The notes: generated by a model from the sequence alone, not told the origin. 64,000 bases of DNA from Pisolithus tinctorius (GCA_024663395.1 JANFAH010000011.1:682001-746000), one strand, 5' to 3'; shown: positions 33,060-44,739, counted from the first letter of the stretch. Translations and numbers: made by a program.

Positions 33060-34967
33060 TTGACCAGCTGGCAAAGAAAGTGAAGACTAGTAACAATAGC
33101 AAGCAAAGAGCAAATACTGTGGGACCATCATCCTCAGCAGAGCCTAGAATTCCCAGTCAAGTCTCATCAAGTGGAACCAGTGGCACCAGGCACATACATT
33201 ACATCAACCTAGTCTTGCCTGCTGCACTGCAAGCAGATAGAAAATGGACCAAGCAGATACTTCCTGTTCTTGTGATGTGGGCTGGAAGCCCAGTGGATCC
33301 ATGGCTAATCCCCAACCAAGACTTGATGTGTGCTATTCAAATCATTATTGCTATCTTTGACACAGATTTCCTGGACCTCAGTACAATATGACCTGGAATG
33401 CCTATTTTTTCCCTTGTACTAATAATAATTCCTTCATAGTTAATCAAATGTCTAACCTACATTTTCTTGGACAGGCAACTCATCAGCTTATGGTGTGGTG
33501 CAGCAACTTCAGCTCCACTGCTACCACAATCATAGCTCATTCCCTTGTGGCAGTCCTAGTAATGATGCAGATGCTGAGTCTATGGACTCGCCTGTGATTC
33601 AGGAGATGTACAATGACCTCCTGGAGAGGTTTTCATTCTTATATCAAGACCTCAATCATCAGAAGCCAGCAAATGCTTTCTGCTCACAGTTTGTACTGCA
33701 GCTCTTTGCCCACACTCATTTGTGATTGTGCATCAGATGCCCTGATATCCCTGCACTCAGAATGGATACCTTGAAAGTGTTTGGTGTCCAAGGGGCCCTT
33801 TCCCTTTCTTGTGCTGCAGTGAGTAGCATATTTTGCCCATCAGATTGCTTAGTAAGAAGGGTTTTTAGCTCAAGCATGCCATTCAACTATTGCAAAGGGG
33901 TGATGTGGACATCAACAACCAGATCAGTAGCCAGGTGTCAAGTCCGGGCCTACTCCGACCAACTCCGACCCTAAACAAGGTCTAGAGGAGGGTCCGGAAG
34001 CAAGTCCGACACAGAAGAACAGAACTCCGACTAGCAGAGTGTCAGCAGGAACGAAGACTGCCGAGACAAAGGCGGAGCGGAGTGAGGGCATCGGGTTTAG
34101 CTCATGTGCTACCCCCTTGCACGATCTCAGCCCTCGTATTTCAGAGGGAGAGTACAGACGGAGAGTCGGAGATAACTCCGACAGGCAGAAGACGGAATCA
34201 GAGGGAGTAGGAACTAAGTTGATATTTGTACTGAAGAACAGCGGAGTACAGTACATGCTCTTATACTGCTACAGAGGTACAGTAACCGGAATCGGAACTG
34301 ACATACAGAGACTCATAAATTTTCAAGTAAAACTTCCTGGACGACAAATGAAGGGTAGACGGAGGACATATGAACGGGTAACACAGAACATCCAGAAAAG
34401 GAAATAGTCCAGGCACTGGACCATGCGGTGAGCACGCTGCGGAGTACCTGACTGCGAAGGTAGTCACATGACCCCTCAGAGAACGGTCCGCTCAGTCCGG
34501 TAGGAGAGAAACACAAGTCCGACAGCAGTTGGAGCGGAGATGGTTTGCAACCAACAGAAGTTGGGCGGAGTTGGTGCGGAGTGAGTGAATGACCGGCGGA
34601 GTAGGGTGTGGAGTGTGTAGGGACTTATAATGAGCGCACGGTCGTGACACCAGGGAAAGGCCACTGTGAAGACTCCCCCCAAACTCAACAGGACATCTGG
34701 GAAGGAATCATCAGCTGCTCTAGCAATCTTGGAGAAAAACTGGGAAATGTGTATCAAGCACTATTATCAGTTACTAAACACAATCATTTGGCACTGACAG
34801 AAATCATCTCCATGGCAAATGCCCTTGTCCTTCCAGCCACAGATTCCTTGTTGGATGATGGTAGTTTCCAAGGTGATTCAGTGGTGGAAGACCTTGGCAC
34901 ATCTGTTGGTCAGTGCATAAATGTTTGTAGGACAAATACCTTATCTCTACATGATTTACTGACTTAG
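33060..34967 (+). pseudogene. Decayed mushroom-specific gene, split by a solo LTR
   Basis: Plus-strand blocks read LPAALQADRKWTKQILPVL, DPWLIPNQDLMCAIQ, FGVQGALSLSCAAVSSIF, then LLQRGDVDINNQISSQ, which meets the solo LTR at 33,936. After the LTR the frame resumes GKATVKTPPKLNRTSGKESS and, one frame over, LTEIISMANALVLP. The order matches a conserved Agaricomycete protein family of unknown function often found in repeats. Frame switches and TGA/TAA codons between blocks show it is dead. The stretch around the insertion is nevertheless a single open frame when the LTR is left out. Confidence 0.5.
33936..34649 (+). mobile_element. Young solo LTR (714 bp), CpG-rich
   Basis: The sequence has ends TGTCAAGTCC..GTCGTGACA (5-bp inverted TGTCA/TGACA) and a perfect 5-bp target duplication CCAGG (33,931-33,935 and 34,650-34,654). 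It is dense in CG (ACTCCGACCAACTCCGACC, CGGAGTCGG) while the DNA on both sides is nearly CpG-free. This means it arrived after the surrounding DNA had decayed, or escaped decay. It belongs to the same family as 31,184-32,025. No internal element sequence flanks it, as expected after LTR-LTR recombination. Confidence 0.93.
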
Positions 34968-36603
34968 TTTGACAGAATCCTTGTCATGCATTGTTGGAAA
35001 AAGTAATTTCAAGTTCCCATGCCTTGTAAGCAATTGCAAGTCCTCAATCTCCTGCCAGCTTGTGATTCAATTCCAACACTACCCAAAAATCTGGCAATTG
35101 ACTTGGAATGGGCCAGAAGACAGTCAAAATTTGCCTCAATTCAGTCTCAAGGGTACTAGGCACCCATCCTATAGGGGTATCAATTATGTAAATGAACTTG
35201 GAATCTGTGGTTAATTTGGTTGGAATGAGTCTAAATATGTCCCAATTTGGCAGCATTGGAAGGGGGGTTTAGAGATCTCTGACAATCTACAGTATTTTTT
35301 TTTCTCATGTGCCCTCTCCCCCCACATCAGAAAATCACTTTTGCTGGCCAGAGCTGTCCAGAGCTGTCCAGCACTGGACAGATTCCCTAGGACTGCCAGT
35401 ACACAAAGTGGTTTACTGATGTATATGGTGTCACTCTTTACAATCTTCAGTCACCTTCCCTACAATGGTTGACTGAAGGATCTTCATTGCTCCCTGCTGC
35501 TTTTTTTTGCATCTCCCTCTCCTCTCTACCACTCATTATCACCTCTGGCTAATCTGCATCAATTCATCTTCATAGCTGCTTTGCTCTCACCTTCTGTCAG
35601 CCACAACTTGTGACCACAATTTCTACATTCACCTAATGTTTGGTACTCCTCTGCTCTCAATACTTATTGTGTTTCTAACCTGATAAGTGCATGACCAATT
35701 AAAATAACAAAAAAGGTAGGTATGTGTAATAAGAATGATGTGCAGTGGATGGCATGGATAGTAGAATAATGCAAATAAGTCAAAAAATTCATTCAAGCAA
35801 CAAGGCAATAAAAGCCCAGATGGGCAAAGGATCTACCTAAATAAGTCCCAGCACTATCCATGCTTATTTGACAATCAGTGCTAAAATAAGTACAGATAGC
35901 ACTTTGTTAATTTCCTAACAAATACCTTATCAGACACACTACATGATGTAAGTGAGTGTACACATCCTCAGGGGGTCACCATACTCACCTCAGCATCATA
36001 GACACAACAACTGAGGTGTAAACTAAAAGTAAATAACTCTATAAGTACAGGCATGTCAAGCACATGATAGTTGACTCCAACAGGGATCACCTGGCTGAAT
36101 GAGCCATACCAACTTGACCCAGACATGGTTGGTGCTGAGCGTCGGATTTTCGCGCTGGGTGGTTGTTCTGACATCGACATCAACTTGCCATCCCTTCATA
36201 CAATATTCTCAGTGACACAAATATCTTCTCGACACCCAAAGAAACATCTAACTAGCCGAAGATAAGTGTTGCTGGACCCGCAGTTGCACTTAAGGCAGTT
36301 CCAGTGGACGAAGACTGGGAGAGCTGGGAGTAAGACTGAAATTCACCCATATTCACTGGGGGTCTTGGTGAATTTGGCCAATTTCACCTGTTAATTAGCG
36401 TAGATTAGCAGTACAGTTAATTCACGCTATTTCACCCTGGTTAATTTAAGGCTACGAGTGGTGGGGGGGTGAATTAGCTGGGTGGATCTGGACAAATTCC
36501 AAATTCCCGGTGCACTGGAAGATAAGCATAGAAGTCACAGAAGAAAAAGAGCTGATCTTTGATGTCGAGGTCGTTGTCGATGACGTTGTCGATGACAAGA
36601 TCG
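34968..36603. other. CpG-poor DNA grading back to host DNA
   Basis: From 34,968 to about 36,100 I see no gene. CpG frequency recovers near 36,120 (CTGAGCGTCGGATTTTCGCG). A short plus-strand reading AVPVDEDWESWE ends in TAA near 36,330 and could be the 3' tip of a truncated gene. A cluster of TTCACC/GGTGAA words lies at 36,342-36,440 (ATTCACC, GGTGAATT, TTTCACC, GGGTGAATTAG); this may be a small repeat. Confidence 0.35.
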
Positions 36604-38949
36604 CTAGGCGAGGACATCGAGGTGCACATTAGGGAATCCGTTCGCCTTAATGCGCTGGAGGAGCCACCAGAACGGCGTGGCATAAGTAATGTCGGAGGTC
36701 TTGGTCTTGCCAGAACCACCCGTGAGTAACCCCCCGATACGGCCATGGAGGTCGGCGATGATGGAGCCGGAGTCGCCCGGTCCCGAGAAGACGTCCGACT
36801 CGCTATCGTAATTGATGATGGCCCATTCCATCGAGGTTTGGTTGATAGTCATGTCCATGGAGTATTCACGGACGATGGAGAAGACACCGTTGGCACGGCC
36901 GATGGTGATGCCAGTGGCGTTACCGTTTTTGACGACCAACAAGCACGGTTCGCCGTCCAAGTCCCACATGTCAGGAGCATGCATCAATTTATCGGTGATG
37001 GTGCCCACGAGCGGAAGCAGACGATCAAGAGGAAACTCGAACTTCCAGTCAGCGGCTCCACGAGGGAAGCATTTCATCGTAAAGACCTCGGGCGGCATCT
37101 TCGTTCCTAGATATCAACAAAACAAATATTTAGGTAGATTAGTAGACGGTCTTGACCGGACGGATGGTCAAAATGTACCAAGGTCCAACTTATTACCCTG
37201 GAAACCATCACCAAGTTTAGCCCGGTCGACCTGGAAGATTCCCCAATCTTCCGTAAAACGATGTTCACCGACACCGAGAGCGATGGCAGGGGACCAGAGG
37301 ACGTGGCCAAGAACACGGACGTTGAGTTTTCTCCAATCAGTACCGACCCGCCTAAGCAACGCCGCAAGCGGCCCCACTGCGGTCTTGGCCCTGTCCATCA
37401 ATGCCTGAGTTGCAATCCGTGATGCCGCAGCCTCCTGGACGTCGGCCTGGTCTGTGCCCCTCTCCCTCTCTAAGAACCCCTCGATCTGGCGGGTCCAGCG
37501 CGAGATTGAGTAGCCGTGTCCTCTAATCCTATCTTTGATTGAATCTAACAGGTTCGTATATGCTCTCTTGCCGAGCAGGAGGATGTCCTTGGAAAACGCA
37601 CCGGGGTGGTACCTGTAGTCAACGTTGGCTTCCTGCGGCCCAATAAGAACATGGCGGCACGACAGCCCCAGGAGTCTGTTGCTGTCTCCACCTTCTGCGA
37701 GGTAGAGGGCCATCGTCCCCTGAGTGTTGGGCATAGCCCTGGTGGAGATACGGAGACCAAGGGCTGGAGTAAGGGGGCTAACGACGTCGACGAGTGGGTC
37801 TAGATCCTCGACGGGTGGGAGAAGCTGAGGACCAGCCTCGCGCATGTAGAATGATTCGCGAAAGTCGACGTCGACATCGGTGATACCGTAGTCATTGAGA
37901 AGGGCTAGGACATCCTGAGCCGCGTTGTGAGCATCCGTAGGGGTGGTAGTCTCAGGGAAAACACCAATCCAGATAGTCACAGGACCGACGTTCCGTTTCT
38001 TGGTCTTGGTGGGTTCTTCTTCCTCATCATCTTCTTCACCCTCGACGTTTTCCTCGTCGTCACTCGGTTCGTCGACCTCAATCTTTTTGAAACGAACAAC
38101 ATCTATGGATGTAAAGCGGATCTAGATATCCAGGTTAGCAAATTCTATGAAATGATAGGATATCATAACTGGCTGTGTGAGTGTCCATGATGTCGACAAC
38201 CTTCCAGCCTAAGTCCTTGTTCCAGAACTGGGTGATTGGATGATTGAAGACTTCACATAACTCCTTTATTCGGCGATAGGCCTCTGGTCCCCTTGGCGGA
38301 GACCACCGCTCCTTGCCTGTTCGGTATAGAAGCGTAGGCTCAGAAGGCAAGCCCGAATAGTACGACTGGGCTTCCGCAAAAGAGACAGCGTGTGGATCAG
38401 GAGCGAAGGAAGTAGCTTTGGGCGCGGTGTCGTGGGCCAGAGTGAAAAAGGTCGTGGAGAGAGCATCGTCCTCATCGATAGATCTCTGAACCTCGTAGGA
38501 CTTTGCAAATTGGATGTATTTTTCGACCTCTTCGTCAGAGAGCACTGAATGAAGAGACGGGAAACGAGATAGAAATGGTCAGTATGAGGATAATCATAAA
38601 GAAACTAAACGACAGACTATTGTTTGAATCCAGAGATGGAATGAAAAGCGAGCTGAGATATACGATTGTGTCGTGTAGATGGAGAGAGATTCGACGAGGG
38701 ACTCAGGAGAGGCGAAAGAGCTCCATTTAAGTAATGTTGGAGGTTTCCAATGGCAATAACAGGGTTTTGATTCCTGGCCTCGTGTGCCATTCCCTCGACC
38801 CAGGTGTCCCGATAGAAATAAGAGGTTCCGATGGAGCCCGACAATGTATACAAACCGTCCCATCCATCTACGTCAGGCATCCACCCCAGCGAATCTCTCA
38901 CCCATTCCAATGTCATCCAGTTTACCCCCTGCAGTTGAACATCCTCCAA
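36604..38949 (-). CDS. GDSGS serine-protease-like protein, Agaricomycete family
   Basis: Exons on minus: 38544 to about 38150, 38121-37179 and 37106-36604, the last two joined by a 72-nt GTACAT..TAG intron. A further first exon within 38949-38670 (ATG at 38949, YFYRDTWVEG..VIAIGNLQHY) may be spliced on by a weak donor. The main part reads PRGPEAYRRIKELCEVFNHP, RFTSIDVVRF, an acidic run, VTIWIGVFPETTTP, LLGLSCRHVLIG, RVLGHVLWSPAIALG, LVVKNGNATGITIGRANG, FSGPGDSGSIIADLHGR and ATPFWWLLQRIKANGFP. CRHV and GDSGS are the His and Ser regions of a chymotrypsin-like fold; the Asp is not obvious. No signal peptide is seen, so it may be intracellular. The intron near 38,121-38,150 would need a GC donor or another junction. 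Confidence 0.75.
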
Positions 38950-39890
38950 CGGACTTCCAGAGACCTACTCTTCGACGAACGCACCGGTCGCTTCCTCGGT
39001 GTCCAGCTCTGCGAGGAAAAGTCCACTGAAGTCGCCGTTACGAACGTCAAACACACTGATCTCACACTGGCCCTCTCTAACTCGCTCGAGAAGAAAGCCA
39101 CTCTCCTTGACATTCAGGCAAGCCTTTCCCTCGAAGTCCTTGGCGGTTTCGTCAAAGCTGAAGGGTCTGCGTCCTACCTCAATGATGCCAAGTGCAACAG
39201 TCAGGCGCAGTCGTGGACCCTGGTGCTCAAGGTCCGGACAGAGGAACGTCGGCTGTTGTTCGCCGAGAAAGGGATGGCTACTAACGTCCTGGACATGGTG
39301 AAGAAAGATTACATTGCCCAGAAGCGTGCAACGCATTTCGTGTCCTCTATCATCTATGGAGGCAATCTTATCATCAACATGACGGAGAGGGCTACGGAGG
39401 TGACGAATGAAGAGAGTGTCGAAGGAAAACTCGGGCTGGAACTCAATCAGCTCAAAGGGGCGGTCTCTCTCAGTGCCAAAGCCGATACAAAGATCAAAGC
39501 ACAGTTTGAAGGTATGAACTCTAAGTTTGACTTGGTCGTAAGTGATCATCCTCGAATTCCCCGCTGCGGATGGACCGTCAATAAACTTTCAGGTGCACGG
39601 CGACGTCGAACTCGAGAGTGTTCCCGTCAAACCTGCCGACGTGCTAGACGTCATTCCTCAGGTAGCCAAGCTTCTCCTGGGCGATCCCGGCAATGGTGCA
39701 CCTAAAGGTGTCCCCATTTTGGTCACCCTCCAGCCCATTCCGAAGACCATCCTTGACGATGTCCAGGTCCCCGTCTCTGTATACGGGATACGCCAGTCAC
39801 TTATCAATGAGGCTCTTGAGACCTTCGCGCAGCTCGAAGACGTTCGCAATCGGTTCCGCGTCCTAACCGACGGGGCCAGGGTATGCAAGG
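38757..39890 (+). repeat. Segmental duplication, right copy (partner 9,861-10,975)
   Basis: Same-orientation partner of the left block. It spans the putative first exon of the divergent protease-like gene and most of the SNTX-like gene. The neighbouring genes are present only here, which suggests this is the parental locus. Confidence 0.8.
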
Positions 39891-40108
39891 GTTTTATTCC
39901 CAAGCTTGCGCAACGCGCCTTTAGCGCTTCAGATGCATTCATTGCGAGCTATGTCGAGCTTATGCAGAAGCTCGGCCAGTTCCTCAGAGACATGATGACG
40001 AAAGGGAAGTCAGACACGACTATGTCCTCCTATGACACTTCCAATCCCAAATCTGGGGAGGACAAACAACGGGCTGCCAATGCAGATTTCATGGAGGACA
40101 GGACTTAG
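38912..40108 (+). pseudogene. SNTX/MACPF-like gene, copy 2, damaged near its start
   Basis: The long frame through 39,537, then (after a GTAAGT..CAG intron of about 55 nt) to TAG at 40,106, covers most of the SNTX-like protein. It keeps the parts lost from copy 1: the region after the YGG codons, a segment close to KAQFEGMNSKFDLVV and the second exon with GVPILVTLQPIPKTILDDVQ and a C-terminal helical region. Relative to copy 1, about 29 bp are missing just before the LFDERTG codons (near 38,964), so the matching ATG near 38,912 is out of frame. Either this copy is also dead or it starts further in, without its first 30 or so residues. Family assignment is by pattern; toxicity is not implied. 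Confidence 0.7.
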
Positions 40109-40124
40109 CATTAGGGGCGAGTTA

Positions 40125-40445
40125 GTCACATGCTAGGTACATAGTGCCAGATGCGAGGTAGGTGCAGTCATGTGACTCAGGGATGTGGTCATGTGAGGTC
40201 ATGTGACCTAGACATGCATGTGACAGACCACTGCCATGACCCGAGGCACCAAGTCACGTGGTTCCCCTATGCAACTTCATGACAAATTGTCACATGACCA
40301 CAGATCATGGGACTGGGACAGTGATATGTCATGTGACTTTATTGGCAGGGGATTGGCAATACCTTGGATCATGTGACAATTATGACATCTATCATGTGAC
40401 TGAAACATGTGATCTGTCATGTCATGTGATCAATTGTCATGTGAC
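40125..40445. repeat. Array of CATGTGA(C) motifs
   Basis: At least a dozen copies of TCATGTGAC or its complement lie in about 320 bp, in both orientations and at irregular spacing, with one intact CACGTG near 40,254. CATGTG is what CACGTG becomes when its CpG is deaminated. The array begins just after the SNTX-like copy 2 stop codon and marks the return to CpG-poor DNA. Confidence 0.7.
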
Positions 40446-40899
40446 CTTTGCACTCTGGCTTGACCCTACACTTTTCATAGTCAACAGTAGCCAAAAATGC
40501 ACACTACCAAAGTGTAGCATAGCCTACACTATTCAGCACTACCAACTACTACAACTAGCACTAGTAGGTGTTAACACCCCAGCAAGTGATAATGGAGTGA
40601 TGTCATCATAATCAAAGTTATAGCTCCTGATTGTGCAATCATGATGGTATGCTTATCTTATCAGCAAGTGGAAAATTGCATGAGGAAAACACAAAACACT
40701 TATGATCAGCACCATGCCAGGAGAAATCAATGGCTGCCCCAGAGTCCCTAGGCATAGTACTGGAGAAAACACTTTCCATGGCAGCAGCTGGGTATACCCA
40801 ACCCATTGAGATCTCATAGGTATATACTGTAAACCTGTAGAAATAAACAGACTTAATGGGTCTCCAAAGGGGATTGACTGACATGCCTGCAGCCTTCAA

Positions 40900-41398
40900 A
40901 GCTATCATGGGACATCCCATTGGTCTCCAGAGAGGGGAGTGGGATGTCCCATGGTAGCCTCTGAAGCTATCATGGGACATCCCACTGGCCTCCAGAGAGG
41001 GGGATGGGATGTCCCATGGTAGCCTCTGAAGCTACCATGGGACATCCCACTGGCCTCCAGAGAGGGGAGTGGGATGTCCCACAGTAGCCTCTGAAGCTAT
41101 CATGGGACATCCCATTGATCTCCAGGGAGGGGAGTGGGATGTCCCACAGTAGCCTCTAAAGCTATCATGGGACATCCCATCAGCCTTGAGGGAGGGAGGT
41201 GGGATGTCCCATGGTAGCCTCTGAAGCTATCATGGGACATCCCAATGGCCTCCAGAGAGGGGGATGGGATGTCCCACAGTAGTTTCTGAAGCTATCATGG
41301 GACATCCCACTGGCCTCCAGAGAGGGGAGTGGGACATCTCACAGTGGCCTCCAAAGCTATCATGGGACATTCCACTGGCCTTCAGAGAGGGGGGCTGA
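40900..41398. repeat. 65-bp minisatellite with an internal hairpin
   Basis: Nearly eight tandem units begin AGCTATCATGGGACATCCCA. Each contains GGGACATCCCA and, about 15 bp later, TGGGATGTCCC, a perfect 11-bp inverted repeat. Unit length is 65 bp with small changes, and the last unit is partial. A diverged half unit precedes it (from about 40,857). The inverted arms are better conserved than the loop. Confidence 0.9.
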
Positions 41399-41978
41399 GA
41401 TGCATCTAGTATGTATGATCTTAGTAAGGAGCACTGTTGCAGTAAAACAGGGGACTTACATACATAGGCACTCATGGGAGAGGTCTGAATCCATTAACAT
41501 TCATTACAATAATACAATTCTCACTGCCATAGGCATTGTATGAGTCTGGAAATGACACCACACACAAACACACTGATTGCCCAGTATTCTTCAAATCTGT
41601 GCATAATACATGTTGTCTTACATGGTTTTGGAATGGCAGTGACTCTCACATATCCCCCCACTTTGACAGGTGTGCTCATCATCCTGGATGATCATGACAG
41701 CTATGTATGTTTTTCTGATCAGAAGTGGCATTTCAATGTGAATATGAACTGCACTTTTTTGAGCTGAGGTCCCCTGACACCTAAGGCAGTCATGGGAAAG
41801 CCCAAAATATATTACCAAAGGGCTGGGATTATGGGACATCCCAGGTCCTGCAAACTGTAAATGACCCTGGGACATGGCCAGATGTCCCTGGGATGACCTG
41901 GTCTGAGTGGCTTTTAGCTTGGATGATTTGGAGAAAAACTTCAGCCTAAATGCTTATGAAAATGGGTTACCTGAAGTG
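41399..41978. other. CpG-poor intergenic stretch
   Basis: No supported gene. At 41,829-41,900 GGGACATCCCAG and CCCTGGGACATGG recall the hairpin arms of the neighbouring minisatellite, so a related single-copy progenitor may lie here. Confidence 0.35.
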
Positions 41979-42629
41979 CTTGAACCTGCAGAACACACAC
42001 AGATAGTGACTCTAAAGGTGGGTGGTATATTTCTGACATCATGGTGGAATTATATAGTACAAGGGAAGTAGGTATGAGTTGGAGTAAGGTGAGGCAGAAA
42101 AACTAAAAGACTGGAAAATAAAGCAAAGGATGTCAGATGTCAGTGAATTACAGATGCACATGAAATAGTCCAGTGGGTAGTAGACAAGAGTAAAAACAGG
42201 ACAATGGTAAGGGGTATCTTCCAACAGAACAAGGGTACATTTACAAGTGAGAGGTGGAGCTGGTGAGAGGGAGCAGCACAGGAGGACAGAGTGTAGTGTA
42301 CTGGCATGAAGTTCAGCTTGCAGAATTTAGGGTGACAGGGGAAACCAGAGTTTTTTAGAGGCAAGTGGCCCAGATGACTGGTGACATGGCTGAGTGGTGG
42401 CATGGCTACTGAATTCTGGATGACTCTGAGTGAATGCAGAACTTCTGGATCAGTGTATTGATGACTGGGCAACATGCTGAAGGTCAGTAGAAACTCTGAA
42501 GGTGACAGGGGTTGGGAAGAAACATGAGGACATGAGCAGGAAAAATTCTGAATTGGGTTTGTCACAGAGGCCTGCAGAATTTAGTGACAGATTCCTGTTC
42601 CAGCCTCAGGGAGTATATGGCTCCCTACA
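41979..42629 (-). repeat. 3' LTR of the Gypsy element
   Basis: Direct-repeat partner of 51,429-52,080, starting near TTGAACCTGCAGAACACAC and ending GGCTCCCTACA. A TATATAATT box (in minus orientation TATATAATTCC) lies at about 42,048-42,058. Confidence 0.85.
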
Positions 42630-43170
42630 CCTCCTGGGGACTTTGAATACTGACTGTCCTTGGTCAGACTGAACTGAGAGGTGACAGAGACAAGTGCAGA
42701 ATATTGGCAGGCATTATGTAACAATGATGGCATGTGGTTGGAATTCTGCCTCATGCAGAGGGAAATTCTGCATTGTACAAGATGGCCCTGTGGAATTTAA
42801 ATGCACTCAGAAGGTGTCTCACTGCTTGTCAAACTTCCACTCCCCAGCTACACCCATATCCACTACCCAAGCCCATACCCAACCTTTGCCATGCAAGCCT
42901 ACTTGATCCATGATGTGTGACCAGTTTGCAGCATGAGGGACCAGGCCATCACCTTGCTGTCAGCAGCTCTAAGGCATGTTAGGGTGCTAATCGACACAAT
43001 GCCACAGCCCAAAGAGAGCTTAGAGGTGATATATGAGTGGGTGGAGGACTGGGACCAGACCTGGGTGAGTGCACTAGAGACCCATGCAATGCAATGTGCT
43101 GACTGATCCCCAGGCTGGCATCTACTCATGGTAGAAGTATGTTGATGAGAACAAGATCTCCATCCCAAAG

Positions 43171-43845
43171 GTGCATGATGCCAACCTATGTGACATGACC
43201 AAAGAATCCATGATACAGCAGAACAAGGTGATCCCAGCAGCTATAGCAATAGCATATCTTCAGCAGCCAGAAGGGCAGCATAGATTCAACATTGACAACT
43301 TTTTCAAGGACTACCAGGAGCAGGTAGAGGAGAGAGCATGGTTGGAGGCCAAGAGGTTGGCCAAGGCACTGTCCATGTGCACCTGGGGCCAAGCAGCAAG
43401 AGGTGAGGGCCAAGACTGCACACCAGAAGACACTGAAGGATGCCCATCAAGAGGAGCTGCACATTTGACAGGGGGGGCTCTGGTAGTGTGAGCAAGGGAA
43501 AAGGGAAACAAAAGGTGTGTTCCACATCCTTGACAACCCTGAGCATGAATGCTGACTTCAATGAAAACTCTGCAGGCCACCAGAAAGGAGGATGAGCTGG
43601 CTGATGACATTGATGATGACAAGGGCAATGGTGAAGGCAAGCCAGGTCCTTCCACAAAGGGACCTCATGCAGCTGGAGACAGCAAGCCCTGCAAGATGTG
43701 TGCCCAGGTGAACCATGTGTGTGTCAGGGAGCCAGAGTCATCCTGCAAATGGTGCAGGAAGGTGAAGCACAAGTGCTCATGCTCTCATGGAGTAGGGAGA
43801 AAGGTGAGTACCATACAGGTGAAATTCTGCAAGGGAACAAGTTGA
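43171..43845 (+). pseudogene. Antisense Cys-cluster ORF inside the Gypsy element
   Basis: On the strand opposite to gag-pol, blocks read NIDNFFKDYQEQVEERAWLE, AKRLAKALSM and, after a frame change, SKPCKMCAQVNHVCVREPES followed by CKWCRKVKHKCSCS. The pattern CxxC..C..CxxC..KxKC resembles a family of mushroom proteins with a charged coiled-coil and a Zn-binding CxxCxxxxxxC..CxxCRxxKxKC cluster that is often found embedded in LTR elements. It looks like an extra gene carried in the 3' part of the retrotransposon. Decay (in-frame stops upstream at 43,105-43,135) makes it a relic. Possible role in DNA or RNA binding is an inference from the Cys cluster. Confidence 0.5.
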
Positions 43846-44739
43846 CACCACCTTCAGCAAAAGAACTCTGGTACCATTGGGGAGGCAGGCCCATCCCACA
43901 AATGAGTCAAATTGATTATGACCTTGAAGGCAGCCCCAGCAGAATCTGTGACTGGATCTGCTAAGAAGCTCACCCTGAAAATTCTGGCTCAAAAACAGCA
44001 GCCTGATCCAACCCCCACATGCTCACCTTCCCCAGATCTGACCCCTTCCCCTCATGACCCTTTGCCAACCCCCTGTCTCTTTTTCTGTGGGGCTACTCCA
44101 ATGCCCAGACCCTCAATCATACCCTCTCCCACCCTTGTCAATGAGCCTTGAGCATCACTCTCCATTGACAAACCACAAGTCAAAATTGAACCATTTTTTG
44201 TGACTGTGACTGGCTTACTGAACAAACCTGGAGATGTCAAAGTGTCAGTCCAGAGCAACACTCCTTTGGTTGCTGAAATTCTGGAGGTCAAAAACCCATG
44301 TGAGTGGTTGACAGCAAGCTTCATTGAATGTCTGTGAGTGCTTGAAGCAAGAGCTGAGGACAAGGAATTCAAGCTGGAGCAGGTCTACCAGCTGCTGGAG
44401 ATGTTGGCAAGGTGGGTAACACATTGGATTGAGACTGCACAGGCTAGATGGGAAGAGTTGCAAAGGTTGAAGGATGAACTCCAGGACCTGTAAATAGCAT
44501 ACTAGTGTCTGTGGGATTTTTTGTATTCATACATTCCGAAATTGTAAGAGTCTTTCATGCATCAGTATTAGTACTACAGTAAGGGAAGGAAAAGTAAGAG
44601 TTTGGAAGGTAGAAGAGTTGTGGAATTTTTTTTTTGACTCTTTCTTGTGAGTGGTGCAGATTTGATATATGAGATGAAATGGGTATTGATAAAAGAAAGA
44701 ATGGAGAAAGAGAGGAAAGGAGGTAAAGATAAGGACAGA

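Noticed and set aside
40900..41398. CRISPR-like array
   Set aside because: Regular palindromic repeats, but no unique spacers: the whole unit is repeated. This is a minisatellite in a eukaryotic genome.
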